Source: Haberlea rhodopensis (lineage: Eukaryota > Streptophyta > Magnoliopsida > Lamiales > Gesneriaceae). From it: a stretch of 64,000 nucleotides of DNA. Under the pieces are notes generated by a model, which made no database searches, was not told where the DNA came from, and saw nothing but the letters and a program-made list of their open reading frames with translations. The DNA lies in NCBI GenBank assembly GCA_907163345.1, contig CAJQUN010000015.1, positions 5,302,886 to 5,366,885 of the forward strand, written 5' to 3'. This document shows, one piece after another, positions 35,451 through 47,205 of the stretch. Within the stretch, counting starts at the first letter, position 1. The number at the start of each line of letters is the position of its first letter. The position numbers were made by a program, and so were the translations under genes.

Positions 35451-38400
35451 GTAACCGGTGAAGCCAATTAACATATGCACTGAAGTAGTATTGTTTAAAT
35501 AGTGCAATAAGCCGGTAACTTATTTAAATACTATGTTATTGGTTTGATTGTTGTGATTGATAATGATATGTCGTGGGATTAACGACAAATGATATATTAT
35601 GTTCATAGTAATTTGATGTTGTGTTTGGTAGAAGAATAAACGAATGTTGATTGAAGTTACATGCATGTTGTATATGTGTGCTAAGAAGTCTGATTTTGTA
35701 GGAAAATCAGAAAATTAGAAATGCGGTATACTGTATGAGGACATGAAATGGTGGACCTTGTTGTGCTGTTGATATGTGACACCATACGATGTGATGATCG
35801 GTATGGTTACCTTATGATTATGAGAATGGAAGTATATGTGAATTTATACATATGCATTGATATTTTATTTGTTGTCGTGACTATGAAAATAGAATACTGG
35901 ATATTGTCATTGTGATTACAAATATATTGAGATCATTGAGATGCTACGGTTATATAAAAAAGCGATGGATCAGAATATTTACTGATGTCTTATCGGACGC
36001 TGCATCAGGATATTTGTCGCTGTCATATCGTAGCACGGGTTGCTGGTATGTCGAAGCGAGGGATTGAGCCGTTGATCATTCGAAGCGATGGATATTATTG
36101 AGCCGCTGATATAACATACTAGAGATTGTGAGATGTTATGTTGATTTGAGTGTTTTGAGATCATTGTGATGATAATGATATGTTGAGTATGCTAAGTGTA
36201 GGGATTTTTGACGTTGAGCAGCGATGGATCGGGATATTTGACGTTGTCTTATCGAGCGATGAATCAAGATATTTATAGTTGTCATATCGTAGTGTGGGAC
36301 GCTGATATGTCAAAGCGAGGGATACCCATGGAGCCGCCGATAATTTGAAGCAATATATATTATTGAGTCGATGATGTATAGAACACTTTCCTCTGTTATA
36401 CGAAGCGAGGGGTGTTGTGAAATAGAATACTTGCAGCTGTTACACAGAGCAAGGGGTATTGATTGTTTACCGCCATTGGGCGATGAGTATTGTGTACGCT
36501 GTTGGACGATGAGTATGGTGTACCACCGTTGGGCGATGAGTACTGATTGTGTACCGCCTTGGGCGATGAGTAATGATTGTGTACCGCCTTGGGCGATGAG
36601 TACTGATTGTGTACCGCCGTTGGGCGATGAGTACTGATTGTGTATCGCCGTTGGGCGGTGAGTATTAAGTAATGTCGTAATGCGATGAGTATTGTTAATA
36701 TTGCTATTGTGTTAACAATGAATATTAATGTGTCACTATTATGTTAGAGATGTATATTAATGATGTGTTGATTGCAGATTGCAATAGAAGTTGTGTTATA
36801 CACAGTTATATTATTATTCCTTTGGTATATGATATATAGGCCCAAGAGGATATTGGAATGGCCCAGAAGGACGAGTATTGAGGTAAACCAGTTCGTTTGA
36901 TTTAACATATTGATATATGTGGATTGGAGCTATCTCTGTTGAATTATATCGATTATGAGAATCAATTATACAGGTGGAATAATGGAGAATGAAATTAAAA
37001 TGAAATATATATTATTATGTTCATTTGTTATTGTTGCAGTAACGAGATAAGGTAAAGTGTAACCACTGTGGTAACACCACCATATCTATGGTATGCATTG
37101 AGTAATGATACTGGTTTTGTGATGATGTTATTGCTGAGAAAGCATGCTAGTTTTGTATATTTTTGTATTAATAATTAATTAATCACTTGTTGTATTGAAC
37201 TGAATATAATCATGCGGGAATGAGATGAATGAGTATGTAACGGGATGGCATGGAACGTCACGAGTTGACATGAGATCACTATGAATGTCGTGTGTGGGCA
37301 TATGATCATTATGAAAGTCACGGGTTGACGTGGAACAATCATGAATGTCACGGAACGGTATCAGGTTATGATTTTTCTCTGGTTCATAACGATAGTAATG
37401 AGCAATAATCATGTGATGATTAATGATGAGTTATGCGGAGCAATATAATAATGTTATTGTGTGAATATGTGTAGGACAAGAATATTCACGATTGGACTAT
37501 TATTAGGTAATGATGTCGAGGTAGTGACTGAGATGCATATAAATGATGATATATGCATGGAGTAATTACTAATAAATGTGCTAATAACTACTTATCACCA
37601 AATAATAGTCAGATGATGATGTGTGAGGAGACTGATGTCTAAGAACTCATGGACACTACTTAGTTAATAATGAAAAGGACATATGTTGTTGGCATATGCC
37701 ATTAACTCTTGTGTTGCATGTAATCACACCGACATATGGTAGTGTGCGGTAGCATGTTGGGTACATGAATGCGTAAAACTTTTGACGCGTGGATATTCAT
37801 GTTCGATGATGGAGACGTTATGAATATCAGTGATGCGTAATTGACGAGGTATGTGATTATGAGAAGTACTGACGAGTTTATTCCTAGTACTTATTTTACC
37901 CCAGATAATAGTTGGGTGATGAGATGTGGAAAGATTGATACTTTAGAGCACGTGGGTACCATGATGAGCATGATGATACGATGCTGATGTATATCTTATT
38001 GATGATTGCATCTATACAAGTATGGAATTATGTATCAAATGTTAATATTGCTGCAATTAGTTGATATTGAGAAAAGAATGATAGAAAGTCCATGTGAAAA
38101 CGATTTGCGGATTATGATGGTTAATTACTTTACATGAGGTAAATGTAATATGTGATGTTGTTGATTTCGATACGATGTGAGAATGAGAGGAATATGTAGG
38201 GAATAATAGAATTTGCATGATGATAGTTGGAGGGTGTGATTGATACACCATGTGCATGAATTCTGTACATGATAGAGACTCATTTAAGAAAATGACTAAA
38301 CGAAAGAATAACTGAGATGGTGTGCATGTATACTCATGGGCGAGTAAGAATCCATATGTGATGCCTAATAATTGATAGTGTGTTGACACTAATCCACAGT

Positions 38401-39295
38401 GATGGATAATAATGAAATGTTGGTAAATGAGTAGCGATATTAATCGCATGAAAAAGGTAGCAATGTGAATGAGACCAAACTCTGTACTATATAAGGTCTC
38501 TATGAGTTTGTCAAAGTAAGATGTGTTGAGAACTTGTAATAATTGAAATGTGGCATCAAGTAAGATGCGATGCATATTGCTACATTATAGACGAGCATAC
38601 ACACGTGGTGAGAAGATTTTAGTAATCTTATAATAACCATGTCTAACATTGAATAATGGAACAATGTAGTGTTAAGTAGAAAGTTGAAGAAAATGGTAGA
38701 ATAGAATATTATAGTAAACTGAAAATTATTGACATCAATAATAACAAACGTGCATGTCATATCTTTGAAAGATGATGTTAAAATGAATTGAAGCTATAGT
38801 GAATAGGATTAGTTTGGTATGCCAAGTAGGTCACTTGGGTACATGTGTTTTAGATTCTAATTGTTAATGTTGGTCACGAACGAGAATCTGAATGCTATGT
38901 TGAGAAATTGCATGTAAAGTGTAGCAAACTTCCCTTGGTTGGACTAATGTTTAGAAATGCCTACATTTGAACCAATGATGAATTGAGGGAATGTATAATG
39001 TAAATCTGGAATGATAATCGTAACACTCTAGTTGCAGATTGTTATTAACAATTTATTTGTTTAGAAGTTTTGAATACTCTCTCTGTAAATGTTACGAAAG
39101 TGGGAATGAGAATTATTCCTGTGTGGGATGTCCTGTTTGGACTTTGATTTGGACGGACCATGTGTGGTCCCGTAAGATATTTTGACGCTATGTCGATTCT
39201 ATCTCCGACACAACTGTTGTCTATGAATTATTTTGACGCTTCTGATAAGTGTATGCTTAAAATTAGGGGATGAAATTTTATTAGTAGGGGAGAAT
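35451..39295 (+). other. Element A interior: non-coding, full of short tandem repeats
   Basis: No gag or pol similarity and no long open frame. It contains CGCT..AGCG hairpin repeats (35950-36460), a 31-33-bp repeat (36460-36690) and a roughly 36-bp 'gtcacggg.tgacatg' repeat (37230-37370). From about 37400 to 39250 the sequence is AT-rich without clear repeats. It ends in a Tekay-style purine tract just before 39296. Confidence 0.75.
36460..36690. repeat. 31-33-bp tandem repeat in element A
   Basis: About seven copies of accgccgttgggcgatgag followed by tactgattgtgt, with variation. Each unit pairs CCGCC with GGGCG around a short loop. Confidence 0.85.
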
Positions 39296-40407
39296 TGTGA
39301 TGCTTGAAATTTAGTTATCTTGCTTAAATTGAATTAATATGATGATTAAGGGATAACTATGAGGAATTATCGTTTTGCTTTTAGAATAGGTTTTGAAATA
39401 AACCATGTGTGGTGGAACTTTGAAATTGAGTCATGATTTTAATTAAACAATGGTTGAAATGGATTACGTGAATTAAAAAGGAGATATAACAATTTAATTG
39501 TGAAATTGATGTAATTAATTAAGAAAGCATGAATTAGAGGTTGAATATACATGTTGATGTATTAAAGTTTGATGAATGAACTTTTTGTGGTATTAAATTA
39601 CTTAAGGCATGGAATGCCTCATTTACCACACAACTTCACACACTACACCATAACACACACTAAATCCCTATCATTCTCCCCAAAACTTTCATTTATCCTT
39701 CTTCAAAAATATCTTGGATTTGGTTGCTCTTGTCTTGGTTATTTGGGATTGGAAGATTGGAAGAGTAAGGGAGTAAATGTATGAATTTTTTGAGTTGAAT
39801 TATGTTGGTTTTGGTTGAGATATTAAATATTGAATTGTGGTAAAAATGGGTATGTGGTAGTAGTATGTAATTAAGATGTTATTATTGTGTTTTAGATGTT
39901 ATTATTGTGTTTTAAGGTGTTTTGAGGTATTGTAGTTGAAGAATGAGTAAATTATTTTGTGCTATGTGTAATGGAGGGGGTTTATGCTTGAAAATGGAGT
40001 TTTCTCATGAAACCAGAGCCTCGCGATCGATCGTGAGGCAATGCCCTATCGATCGCACGAGTGCGTGCCCAAGATGGGAGACACAGGGTTCTCGCGATCG
40101 ATCGCGGGCCAATGTGCGATAGATCGCGAGATGGCGAAACTTAAATTTTTTTTATTTTGAGCTCGCGATTGATCGTGGATGTGGCCGATCAATAACGAGC
40201 TGTGAAATGTTGAAATTAATTTGTTAAGTGTTTGGATTTTGGAATGTGATATTTTATGGTAGATTTTAATGATGATTTCTACATGCTAAGTAAGTCACGA
40301 GCAATGAAATTAAGGTTGCATGGAATGAACCTTGGAAGTGAACATGCTACTTGATCGAATGAGTTGATAACTCATATTAATAAGAGATAAAATGGGATGG
40401 TTTGAGT
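39296..40407 (+). repeat. Element A right LTR, first part
   Basis: Starts TGTGATGCTTG and matches the left LTR from 13680. Decayed palindromes at 40019-40200. It is interrupted at 40408 by element B and continues at 47206-48426, ending GTACTTACA. Confidence 0.85.
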
Positions 40408-42952
40408 TGAGATGCCCGAGGATTAATGGTGTTAATCCCGGTATGGTAATAATCCTTAATGGGTTTTAATTGTGGCAATTAGGAATTAATTGTGGTTTTG
40501 GGTCTCCCGAGGATGTTAAATCGGGCATTTGGGATCGTTGGATCCAAATGTTGAGATTGTATTCCCATTCTGGTGGAAAACCTATGAGTTGGGTTTTTGG
40601 TGGGACTTGGAGTCCGGGGTGCTTTATGTTGGGGCTGGTATTGAGATTTGATGTTGGAGAGAGAGTTTTTGAAAACAGATGATTTTTAATGAATCATGAT
40701 GTATTTGTGGAGGTATTGGTATTTCGGAGCATTTTTGCTTTATCTACCAGATGGACTCGGGATTCCGTCATTTTCTTCCGGAATCATCTCTCTCTCATCG
40801 CTCTCTCCTCCTTTACCCCAAAACCCTTCCCCTCTTTCCCCTTCAATGGAAATCGTTGGGAACACGATTTAGGGGCCGAATTTCTTGAAGAAAAGCTGGT
40901 AATCTCATTCTCCTCTCTTGTAGCTTTGATTTGATTGTAATTTTGTTGGTTTTGGTTGAGTTTTGGGTTTGGGTTGGTTTGGGTGATTTTGGTGAAAATC
41001 ATAAAATCTTTTGGGTTTGTGTTAAATTGAGTTTAACACCCTTGTTGGAGGTCCTTGTGTGTGGATTTGTTGTGGTTTTGAGTTGGGAGGAGTTGGGGTA
41101 TGATTTGTGGAGGTTTCAAGCTCTTGAAAATGGTGTTTTCGGATTACAGGTCGCGGCGATCGATCGCCCGTTTTTGGCGATCGATCGCGCGCAAGCAGTA
41201 GCGAAATCAAACAACGAGCGATCGATCGCTACATTCGAGCGATCGATCGCCTCGCGCCAGTAAGGTCTGGCGATCGATCGCTATATCGAGTGATCGATCG
41301 CCAAGGGGCTAGCGATCGATCGCCAGCGGGTGATTTTTGTTTTTCTTGGCTTTTTCGTGGGATTTTGGATTTGCGACTTAAATGGTCGGCTTTCGGGGCA
41401 ATGTTTACATTCCAATGGGAATGCTAGACTTTTAAAATGGTTGGTGGAGCCAAGTTAAATTAACGGAACTCTCGGTTGAGTTTTTGACTATCTTTTAAAC
41501 GTTCTAAATTGAATATTTTTGAGTATTATGCATGCCTAGCCGGGGGCTTTTATTTTAGTAATCGTCATGGATTGCCGATGGGTTTTGAGGTTGCAAACGT
41601 GCGTGGGCACGTGATCGCATGCTTTTACTTGATTGTGAGTTGTTTACGTGTTTTAGCACATACTTTTCGAGGCATGGAACTCAAGCAAGGTTGGCTTGGA
41701 CTACAAAAACTTAAGGTACGTATGACGTACGAGCATAGCCTATTATAATGTTGCAACTGTAAAATGCATGGTATGTGATAATTGTATTAAATGGACATTG
41801 AAACACATGGTGTGTAATAATTGCATTATATGGACATTGAAATACATGGTATGTGGTAATTGCATCAAATAGGCATTGAAATGCATGGTACATAATACTT
41901 GCGATAAATGGATAGCGATATGTATGGTAAATGGTATTTGCGTCAAATGGTTACACATTGGGAACCATACAGTGCCGCTATTGAGAGAGCAATAATTTGG
42001 GATGTTGTCGCCGTTGAGCGACCATCGATTATGACGCCGCTATTGTTGAGCGTGCGCGGGGTTTAGAATGTCGGTATTGTGGAGCGAGCAATGAAATAGG
42101 AACATGGAATCATTGGTTAGATATATGTGAGATCTACGGTCTTTTATATAATGATTTTACCATATTGATTATGGAACTGGCATAATAGAACGGTATTAGT
42201 TAATCTATGTGGCGATTAACTGGCTTTGGGAATTTGATGAGTTTGGTTATTTTGAGAACAGGGACAATACAGGGGATCCCGGATGAGGGTGTTACCATCC
42301 AGGGAGTATCATTTAAATTATGGCATTTACGTTCTGTAAATTATGAATTGCAATGTTATGATTATTGGATTGGTGGTATTGGTATGCTCACCCCGTGTGG
42401 GGGCTGTCTCTGTTGGGGCAGGTGTTACATGTGTAGCAGCAGCTTTGGAGTTGAGCTCGGGTGGTTGATTAGAGGTGCTTCCCGGATCAAGGTACCAGAA
42501 CTGATTGAATAAGTGCATAGATCCAAAGTTGAGATCGAGTTGTGCTTGGGAGGTGCTTCCAGGATTGAAGTGTCAGTAACGGTATTCGGTAGAGTGTCTT
42601 TATACATTGGATACATACTTATTCATTGGGTTGCTCTTATGTGAGTACATTACGTGTATATGGGATGTATAAATGGGCTACGGCTTTTCTCCGTTCATTC
42701 ATGGTTTGCATGCAATTAACTAGGGAATTGCTAAATGAACTGCGAGCATGTTAGTGTATTATGAAGGTGCATGCTATATATGTAACCTTGGTTGGGGAAT
42801 TTGAATATTATGTAGATCAAATGCAAGAAATATTCTGGATGGCTTATGGTGTTGTACTTACATATGGCATTTCCCCATGATAGTATGATTATATGCACTA
42901 AATGTATGGATTAATACACTAATAACGGTTTTAGGGCACGGTGGTCCTTACA
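40408..42952 (+). repeat. Element B left LTR
   Basis: Seven CGATCGATCG words at 41156-41325, a ggtacgtatgacgtac box at 41715, gccgctat.gagag/gagcg hairpin words near 41972-42090, and ctcaccccgtgtgggggctgtc at 42387. Confidence 0.9.
41156..41325. repeat. CGATCGATCG palindrome cluster, element B left LTR
   Basis: Seven units, flanked alternately by GGC..GCC or GAGC..GCT(C). The right LTR has the same array at 45405-45575 with a few single-base losses (for example gatcgatcac near 45470, gcaatcgatcg near 45560). Confidence 0.95.
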
Positions 42953-45043
42953 TTAGTGGTATCAGAGCAGTGGTTAGCTATTTGGGGCTGTTGAGGGCCT
43001 AGGAAAATGTTAATAGGAATGAGAAGCGCATACTTATGCATGATGGTAGTTAGTGTTGCGTGGCACAACTATATTGCTTATGTGCGTTTATGATATGTGT
43101 TTATCATTGGAATGTGTGGTTGCTAACAATGGTGGTTGCAGGGTCATATGAGACATGGACTATGCATTACGGTTGCATAGATATACATCGGAGTGATGAT
43201 CCTAATGCTTTGCCGCTAAATGTTGAAGCGATGGTAAAATTCCGCATGTCACATTTGAAGCGAGGTGCATTAAAATACACTCATGGCGATGTTTATTGGA
43301 ATAAGGGTTATGCATTACGGTTGCATGCATGGCGTAGCGATGTGAATACTTGCCGCTGTCATATTATAGCGATGAAGAATATTTGCCGCAAATATGTCGA
43401 AGTGAAGGTTAATGCCGCTGTCATATTACTATCGCGAGGGATATTATGCCGCTAATATGTCGAAGCGAGGGGTATTTCCGCTGTCATGCCGAAGCGATGG
43501 TAAATGCCGATGTCGTGTCGAAGCGATGGTAAATGCCGTTGTCACGTCGAAGCATGGATACCACCGTCATGTCGAAGCGATGATGCCGCTGTCGTGTCGA
43601 AGCGATGATACATGCCGTTGTCACGTCGAAGCGATGATGCCGCTGTCATGACGTAGCGATGCGATCGGGAACAAAGTACTACATGAGTGTGAGTACCTCT
43701 TGAGTCCGCGATTATTCCGCTATTCTATTGGCGATGGTTCATTCCGCCGGGTATTCTATTGGCGATGGTTCATTCCGCCGGGTATTCTATTGGCGATGGT
43801 TCATTCCGCCGGGTATTCTATTGGCGATGGTTCATTCCGCCGGGTATTCTATTGGCGATGGTTCATTCTGCCGGGTATTCTATTGGCGATGGTTCATTCC
43901 ACCGGGTATTCTATGGCGATGGTTTATGTGGCCAGGTATCATATAGCGATGGTACATTCCACTACATCTATGGCGATGGTTCATACCGCCGGATATCTAT
44001 AGCGATGTTTTATGCCGCTGATTCTATAGTAATGTGTTATACCGCTATGTGCGTAGCACTGGATTATGCCGCCTACGAGCGATGGGTGCTGCTTGTGTAC
44101 CGCTGGGGGACGATGGATACAGGTATTCCTCTATCTTGATAGCGATGAGGTATGGTATATTACTTTTGTTATCATTATTGTGAATACTATGTGTTGTTTT
44201 ATACCGTCATGTGTTTGACGATGAGATTATGAGTGTCGTGTATCGACAGGTACCGTCATATGTTTGACGATGTTAATTGGGATGTCTATGTGGACGCGTG
44301 GCGTCGTTTTGGTGAATAATACATTCATGTTTATGTATTTGGTTGTATGGTTTGAGTGCCGATGGTGAGCACATGGTAGAGTCTGGGTCACTAGTTGACG
44401 AGACCTTTTGTCGAGCAGGTTTGCTCGATGGAGCATTGGATGCATTGTACCGGTGAGTGTACCGCATCATGTTATAGAGGTAAACATTTGTCGAGCAGTG
44501 ATACCCTTGGGTATGCTCGCTGGGATGGATAAGGCCAAGTGATTGGTGGTAAGAGTAGTCATTGAGGAAACTACTCGCTTGTTGTTGTGATGTGGGGTAG
44601 GCATGGTTACACCCACCCTGAGGGTGTGGAATAAGTCCTAATGGATTAGGATTGCATGGTAGTTGAGCAAGGACACCTGGATGTCCATTATGCTTGGTGT
44701 TTTAGAGATATGTTGGATGATGACCCACAACTCTAATGGTCTGTACGGTATGGTATACCGGGATGAGACGTGTGTCACGTTGATAGGTTGGTATAAGCCT
44801 ATGGGACCAGTGAATCGCTAGCCAGGTATTGTTGCAGTGCTCTAGCGTGCTTGTGATAGCCATTTTACTGCTCGTTGGATTCGAGTTCGGTGAATCGTAT
44901 GATGATACGATGAGGACTTATGGTGGACTCTTGTAGTCTCTATGTGGCATGATGATTGAGGTAGGAAATACCTCATGGGGGGCGATTATACGCCCATTGT
45001 TTTGAGGGACTTGTACTGGGATAGCTCAATTTTGTTAGTAGTG
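42953..45043 (+). other. Element B interior: primer site, hairpin repeats, 31-bp array, no genes
   Basis: Starts ttagtggtatcagagcagtgg (primer site), then a leader resembling that of element A. At 43200-43670 there are ~25-bp repeats of the form gccgctgtc.tgtcgaagcgatg. At 43721-44060 there is a 31-bp array. 44060-45043 has scattered units and no open frame of note. No polypurine tract is visible before 45044 because the deletion removed it. Confidence 0.8.
43721..44060. repeat. 31-bp tandem repeat in element B
   Basis: Six near-perfect 31-mers (43721-43906) of tattctattggcgatggtt plus cattccgccggg, then four degenerate ones. Each contains GGCG and CGCC arms 11 bases apart. Because 31 is not a multiple of 3, the open frames across it are repeat artefacts. 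Confidence 0.95.
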
Positions 45044-47200
45044 TCATCGCTCTCTCCCCCTTTACCCCAAAACCCTTCCCCTCTTTCCCCTTCAATGGAA
45101 ATCGTTGGGAACACGATTTAGGGGCCGAATTTCTTGAAGAAAAGCTGGTAATCTCATTCTCCTCTCTTGTAGCTTTGATTTGATTGTAATTTTGTTGGTT
45201 TTGGTTGAGTTTTGGGTTTGGGTTGGTTTGGGTGATTTTGGTGAAAATCATAAAATCTTTTGGGTTTGTGTTAAATTGAGTTTAACACCCTTGTTGGAGG
45301 TCCTTGTGTGTGGATTTGTTGTGGTTTTGAGTTGGGAGGAGTTGGGGTATGATTTGTGGAGGTTTCAAGCTCTTGAAAATGGTGTTTTCGGATTACAGGT
45401 CGCGGCGATCGATCGCCCGTTTTTGGCGATCGATCGCGCGCAAGCAGTAGAGAAATCAAACAACGAGCGATCGATCACTACATTCGAGCGATCGATCGCC
45501 TCGCGCCAGTAAGGTCTGGCGATCGATCGCTATATCGAGCGATCGATCGCCAAGGGGCTAGCAATCGATCGCCAGCAGGTGATTTTTGTTTTTCTTGGCT
45601 TTTTCGTGGGATTTTGGATTTGCGACTTAAATGGTCGGCTTCCGGGGCAATGTTTACATTCCAATGGGAATGCTAGACTTTTAAAATGGTTGGTGGAGCC
45701 AAGTTAAATTAACGGAACTCTCGGTTGAGTTTTTGACTATCATTTAAACGTTCTAAATGGAATATTTTTGAGTATTATGCATGCCTAGCCGGGGGCTTTT
45801 ATTTTAGTAATCGTCATGGATTGCCGATGGGTTTTGAGGTTGCAAACGTGCGTGGGCACGTGATCGCATGCTTTTACTTGATTGTGAGTTGTTTACGTGT
45901 TTTAGCACATACTTCTTGAGGCATGGAACTCAAGCAAGGTTGGCTTGGACTACGGAAACTTAAGGTACGTATGACGTATGAGCATAGCCTATTATAATGT
46001 TGCAACTGTAAAATGCATGGTATGTGATAATTGCATTAAATGGTCATTGAAGCACATGGTGTGTAATAATTGCATTATATGGACATTGAAATACATGGTA
46101 TGTGATAATTGCATCAAATAGGCATTGAAATGCATGGTACATAATACTTGCGATAAATGGATAGCGATATGTATGGTAAATGGTATTTGCGTCAAATGGT
46201 TACACATTGGGAACCATACAGTGCCGCTATTGAGAGAACAATAATTTGGGATGTTGTCGCCGTTGAGCGACCATCGATTATGACGCGCTATTGTTGAGCG
46301 TGCGCGGGGTTTAGAATGTCGGTATTGTGGAGCGAGCAATGAAATAGGAACATGGAATCATTGGTTAGATATACGTGAGATCTACGGTCTTTTATATAAT
46401 GATTTTACCATATTGATTATGGAACTGGCATAATAGAACGGTATTAGTTAATCTATGTGGCGATTAACTGGCTTTGGGAATTTGATGAGTTTGGTTATTT
46501 TGAGAACAGGGACAATACAGGGGATCCCGGATGAGGGTGTTACCATCCAGGGAGTATCATTTAAATTATGGCATTTACGTTCTGTAAATTATGAATTGCA
46601 ATGTTATGATTATTGGATTGGTGGTATTGGTATGATCACCCCGTGTGGGGGCTGTCTCTGTTGGGGCAGGTGTTACAGGTTTAGCAGCAGCTTTGGAGTT
46701 GAGCTCGGGTGGTTGATTAGAGGTGCTTCCCGGATCGAGGTACCAGAACTGATTGAATAAGTGCATAGATCCAAAGTTGAGATCGAGTTGTGCTTGGGAG
46801 GTGCTTCCAGGAATGAAGTGCCAGTAACGGTATTCGGTAGAGTGTCTTTAGACATTGGATACACACTTATTCATTGGGGTGCTCTTATGTGAGTACATTA
46901 CGTGTATATGGGATGTATAAATGGGCTATGGCTTTTCTCCGTTCATTCATGGTTTGCATGCAATTAACTAGGGAATTGCTAAATGAACTGAGAGCATGTT
47001 AGTGTATTATGAATGTGCATGCTATATATGTAATCTTGGTTGGGGAATTTGAATATTATGTAGATCAAATGCAAGAAATATTCTGGATGGCTTATGGTGT
47101 TGTACTTACATATGGCATTTCCCCATGATAGTATGATTATATGCACTAAATGTATGGATTAATACACTAATAACGGTTTTAGGGCACGGGGGTCCTTACA
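45044..47200 (+). repeat. Element B right LTR, 5'-truncated
   Basis: Aligns with 40795-42952. The junction lies at tcatcgctctctcc within a CT-rich stretch, so the first ~387 bp of LTR and the end of the interior are gone. Confidence 0.85.
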
Positions 47201-47205
47201 TGAGT

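Larger units (their letters stand above)
40408..47200 (+). mobile_element. Element B: second non-autonomous Tekay-like LTR element
   Basis: 6793 bp with exact target duplication TGAGT (40403-40407 and 47201-47205). The left LTR (40408-42952, 2545 bp) starts TGAGATGCCC and ends CCTTACA. The right LTR (about 45044-47200) lacks the first ~387 bp. An initiator-Met primer site follows the left LTR (42953-42973). The interior of about 2.1 kb has no gag or pol but several tandem repeats. The LTRs are otherwise very similar to each other, so the insertion and deletion are fairly recent. Confidence 0.85.

Noticed and set aside
37179..38760. Minus-strand frames of 77-172 codons in the element A interior
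   Set aside because: AT-rich, hydrophobic, no recognised domain, and not kept between elements A and B.
43721..44060. CRISPR-like regular repeats
   Set aside because: The repeats are directly adjacent with no unique spacers, and the DNA is plant nuclear DNA.
43700..44139. Overlapping open frames of 72-126 codons
   Set aside because: Produced by the 31-bp tandem repeat; the same peptide appears in each frame.
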